This document shows positions 54,799 to 55,932 of a stretch of DNA of 55,932 bases, piece by piece. The stretch's first letter is position 1, and each line of letters starts with the position of its first letter. The DNA comes from Lunatimonas sp. (GTDB lineage: Bacteria > Bacteroidota > Bacteroidia > Cytophagales > Cyclobacteriaceae), in assembly GCF_020832325.1 (NCBI RefSeq), contig NZ_JAFIEU010000046.1, positions 1 to 55,932 on the forward strand, written 5' to 3'. The position numbers and the translations under genes are program-made. Below the pieces are notes generated by a model. The model was given only the letters and a program-made list of their open reading frames with translations, was not told the DNA's origin and did not search any database.

Positions 54799-55162
54799 GT
54801 ACGCGGTGCTGCGCGTGGTACCTAGGGTAGAGCGGGAAGAGTTTGTCAATATGGGTGTGGTTATCTGCTGCAAAAAAGAGAATAGGCTCACCTGTAGAAT
54901 CAACGAGGACCTGTCAAAAATAGTGGCCTTGGATACTCATGCGGATTTGGAGGTTATTGAAAACTACCTAAGGTCCTTTTTCCGTATTTGCCTGGGCGAA
55001 GAGGCCGGCAGTCCCATTGCCAAGCACGATGCCACCTCCCGGTTCCGGTGGTTGACGGCAAACCGAAGTTCCATGATTCAGACCTCCCGACCTCATGTTG
55101 GTTTCACCGATGACTTAGAAAAAGAGTTGGAGCGCCTGTACGAGGTTTTGGTAGAAGCATAG
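54776..55162 (+). CDS. DUF3037-family protein, partner of the HipA-like kinase
   Basis: A 128-residue protein with the DUF3037 pattern: YEYAVLRVVPRVEREEFVNMGVV at the start, CRINEDLSKI, and the C-terminal RFRWLTANRSSMIQTS stretch. DUF3037 genes are regularly coupled to HipA-like kinase genes, as here with a 23-bp overlap. The pair may be a toxin-antitoxin or regulatory module; that is inference. Confidence 0.85.
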   Translation: MQGKHLYEYAVLRVVPRVEREEFVNMGVVICCKKENRLTCRINEDLSKIVALDTHADLEVIENYLRSFFRICLGEEAGSPIAKHDATSRFRWLTANRSSMIQTSRPHVGFTDDLEKELERLYEVLVEA

Positions 55163-55654
55163 AATAACAAGCCGAATCCCTGTTAGATTATTCAAATTGT
55201 CCAGCAATGGGTTTTGGTTACAAAAAATAGCCCGCCAATTCGAGTAAATTTCAAGGTGGGCTGCATAGGGAAATTCTCGAATCGTTAGACAGTTGAATCG
55301 AACACCTGATCCTACCGAACCTAATATCGTCGAATAAAAGAGTTATAAAAAAACCTGACCTTGAAAGGGTCAAAGAGCAATAACCCCGGGCGGTGCCCGG
55401 GGCACTAACCCGATCTAAAACACCGTTTTGGCCGCTAAAACTCAGCCATAAATGAGCTACCCCAAAGATCTTGGGGAATTGCGAAACCTAAAAGGCTAAT
55501 ACGAAACTAACCTCCAAAACCCAACTCAATATATCGCGAACTATAAATCATTTCATCCCTTCATTTCATCCCTCCATAGGATTAGTCGGGACCGTTTGTT
55601 ATAGCCTGCATCAATTAATCGATTCGTTCATTTTCAAACAGGGAACTACGAACT
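55163..55654. other. Structured intergenic region
   Basis: No gene. Several hairpins follow one another: GACC/GGGTC at 55349-55364, an 8-bp perfect GC stem CCCCGGGC/GCCCGGGG at 55384-55402, and CCCCAA/TTGGGG at 55460-55476. None has a T-run on either strand, so they are not standard terminators. A fourth hairpin unit at 55528 resembles the array at 53877. Confidence 0.55.
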
Positions 55655-55932
55655 CTAAACAACGCGAATCGAATTGGTGCCAACGGTATCTATAGAAAGC
55701 CCAGCTAGTGTCTTGGTAACGCCTGCATCACTGCTTTCTACCTGTACCCGATAGGTACCATTACGAAACACTTTGGGACGGAAATGACTTCGGTTTACTC
55801 TCAACGTATATTCTGTCTCTCCGCTATCCTCGTGAATTACCGAGACTACCGGATTTTCTAATCCGTCAATTTCCAATTCGGGAAGGTATCCCAAAGCCTT
55901 TTTGGAATAGTTATCTTCTTGGGTAATGGTGA
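55655..55932 (-). CDS. PhoD-like phosphatase, C-terminal end (start lies across the contig join)
   Basis: The frame enters from the contig end and stops at 55655. Bases 55792-55932 duplicate bases 1-141, so only 55655-55791 add new sequence: 45 codons plus the stop and part of the joining codon. They complete the phosphatase begun at 2464. The tail is a beta-rich region ending IDTVGTNSIRVV. Taken alone, a caller would report a false 79-residue gene starting at a TTG at 55894. Confidence 0.9.
   Translation of the reverse strand, partial: TITQEDNYSKKALGYLPELEIDGLENPVVSVIHEDSGETEYTLRVNRSHFRPKVFRNGTYRVQVESSDAGVTKTLAGLSIDTVGTNSIRVV
55792..55932. repeat. Terminal direct repeat, right copy (contig self-overlap)
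   Basis: Exact copy of bases 1-141. See the left copy for interpretation. Confidence 0.95.

Noticed and set aside
1-55932. tRNA or rRNA genes
   Set aside because: No cloverleaf with a T-loop consensus and no rRNA-like stretch was found by eye in the intergenic regions; a covariance search would be needed to exclude a tRNA formally.
1-55932. Replication origin or iterons of a plasmid
   Set aside because: No Rep gene and no tandem iterons; the hairpin and purine-rich repeats at 53736-53955 do not have regular direct-repeat phasing.

Overview
The window looks like a Bacteroidota genome fragment, most likely class Cytophagia (Cyclobacteriaceae-like). The evidence is a SusC/SusD pair with ECF sigma and FecR partners, a DUF4249/TonB-receptor pair, paired DUF3857 transglutaminase-like proteins, lipoprotein beta-propellers, DUF1573 and DUF4407 proteins, near absence of Shine-Dalgarno sequences, and TAnnTTTG-type promoter elements. 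Genus level cannot be settled from the sequence alone.

The last 141 bases (55792-55932) repeat bases 1-141 exactly. Joining the ends gives a 55,791-bp circle and restores one uninterrupted 866-residue phosphatase gene across the join. So the contig closed on itself: it is a true circle, a collapsed tandem duplication, or an assembly loop. No replication, partition, mobilisation or integrase gene was seen, while housekeeping genes (trpS, phosphoglucomutase) were, so a plasmid is not demonstrated.

Layout. (1) 9412 to 1, continuing at 55791-55655: ECF sigma, FecR anti-sigma, SusC with STN domain, SusD, and a Tat-exported PhoD-like phosphatase, all on the minus strand; this reads as an outer-membrane uptake locus dedicated to organic phosphate. 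(2) 12914-9607: TonB receptor plus DUF4249 lipoprotein. (3) 18163-13177: a tight operon of polytopic membrane protein, membrane-anchored thioredoxin-like protein, GT1 glycosyltransferase, C39-peptidase ABC exporter and small HTH protein, a likely peptide maturation/export system without an obvious precursor. (4) 21472-18781: TolB-like lipoprotein, then DoxX and Crp/Fnr regulator. (5) 22125-28664: small hypothetical, phosphoglucomutase, universal stress protein with a palindrome at an activator position, beta-propeller lipoprotein, AAA/DUF4143 ATPase with twin palindromic operators, DUF302. (6) 28665-33663: a gene-poor region with 92-bp tandem repeats, two envelope-protein genes and a broken Cys-rich peptide gene. 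(7) 33664-44421: an unusual flavin-barrel-like protein, two transglutaminase-like proteins, a zinc dehydrogenase, SGNH hydrolase, DUF4407 protein and sulfatase. (8) 44744-46540: accessory conflict genes, namely an XRE remnant, a RelE/ParE-type toxin-antitoxin pair, and a detached HExxH toxin tip with a candidate immunity gene. (9) 46758-55162: trpS, DUF1573 protein, acyltransferase, NEW3-ABC export operon, and a HipA-like kinase/DUF3037 pair, followed by structured intergenic DNA.

Starts were moved inward from the longest open frame where a signal peptide, terminator or family alignment demanded it. No rRNA, tRNA, CRISPR array or complete insertion sequence was recognised.
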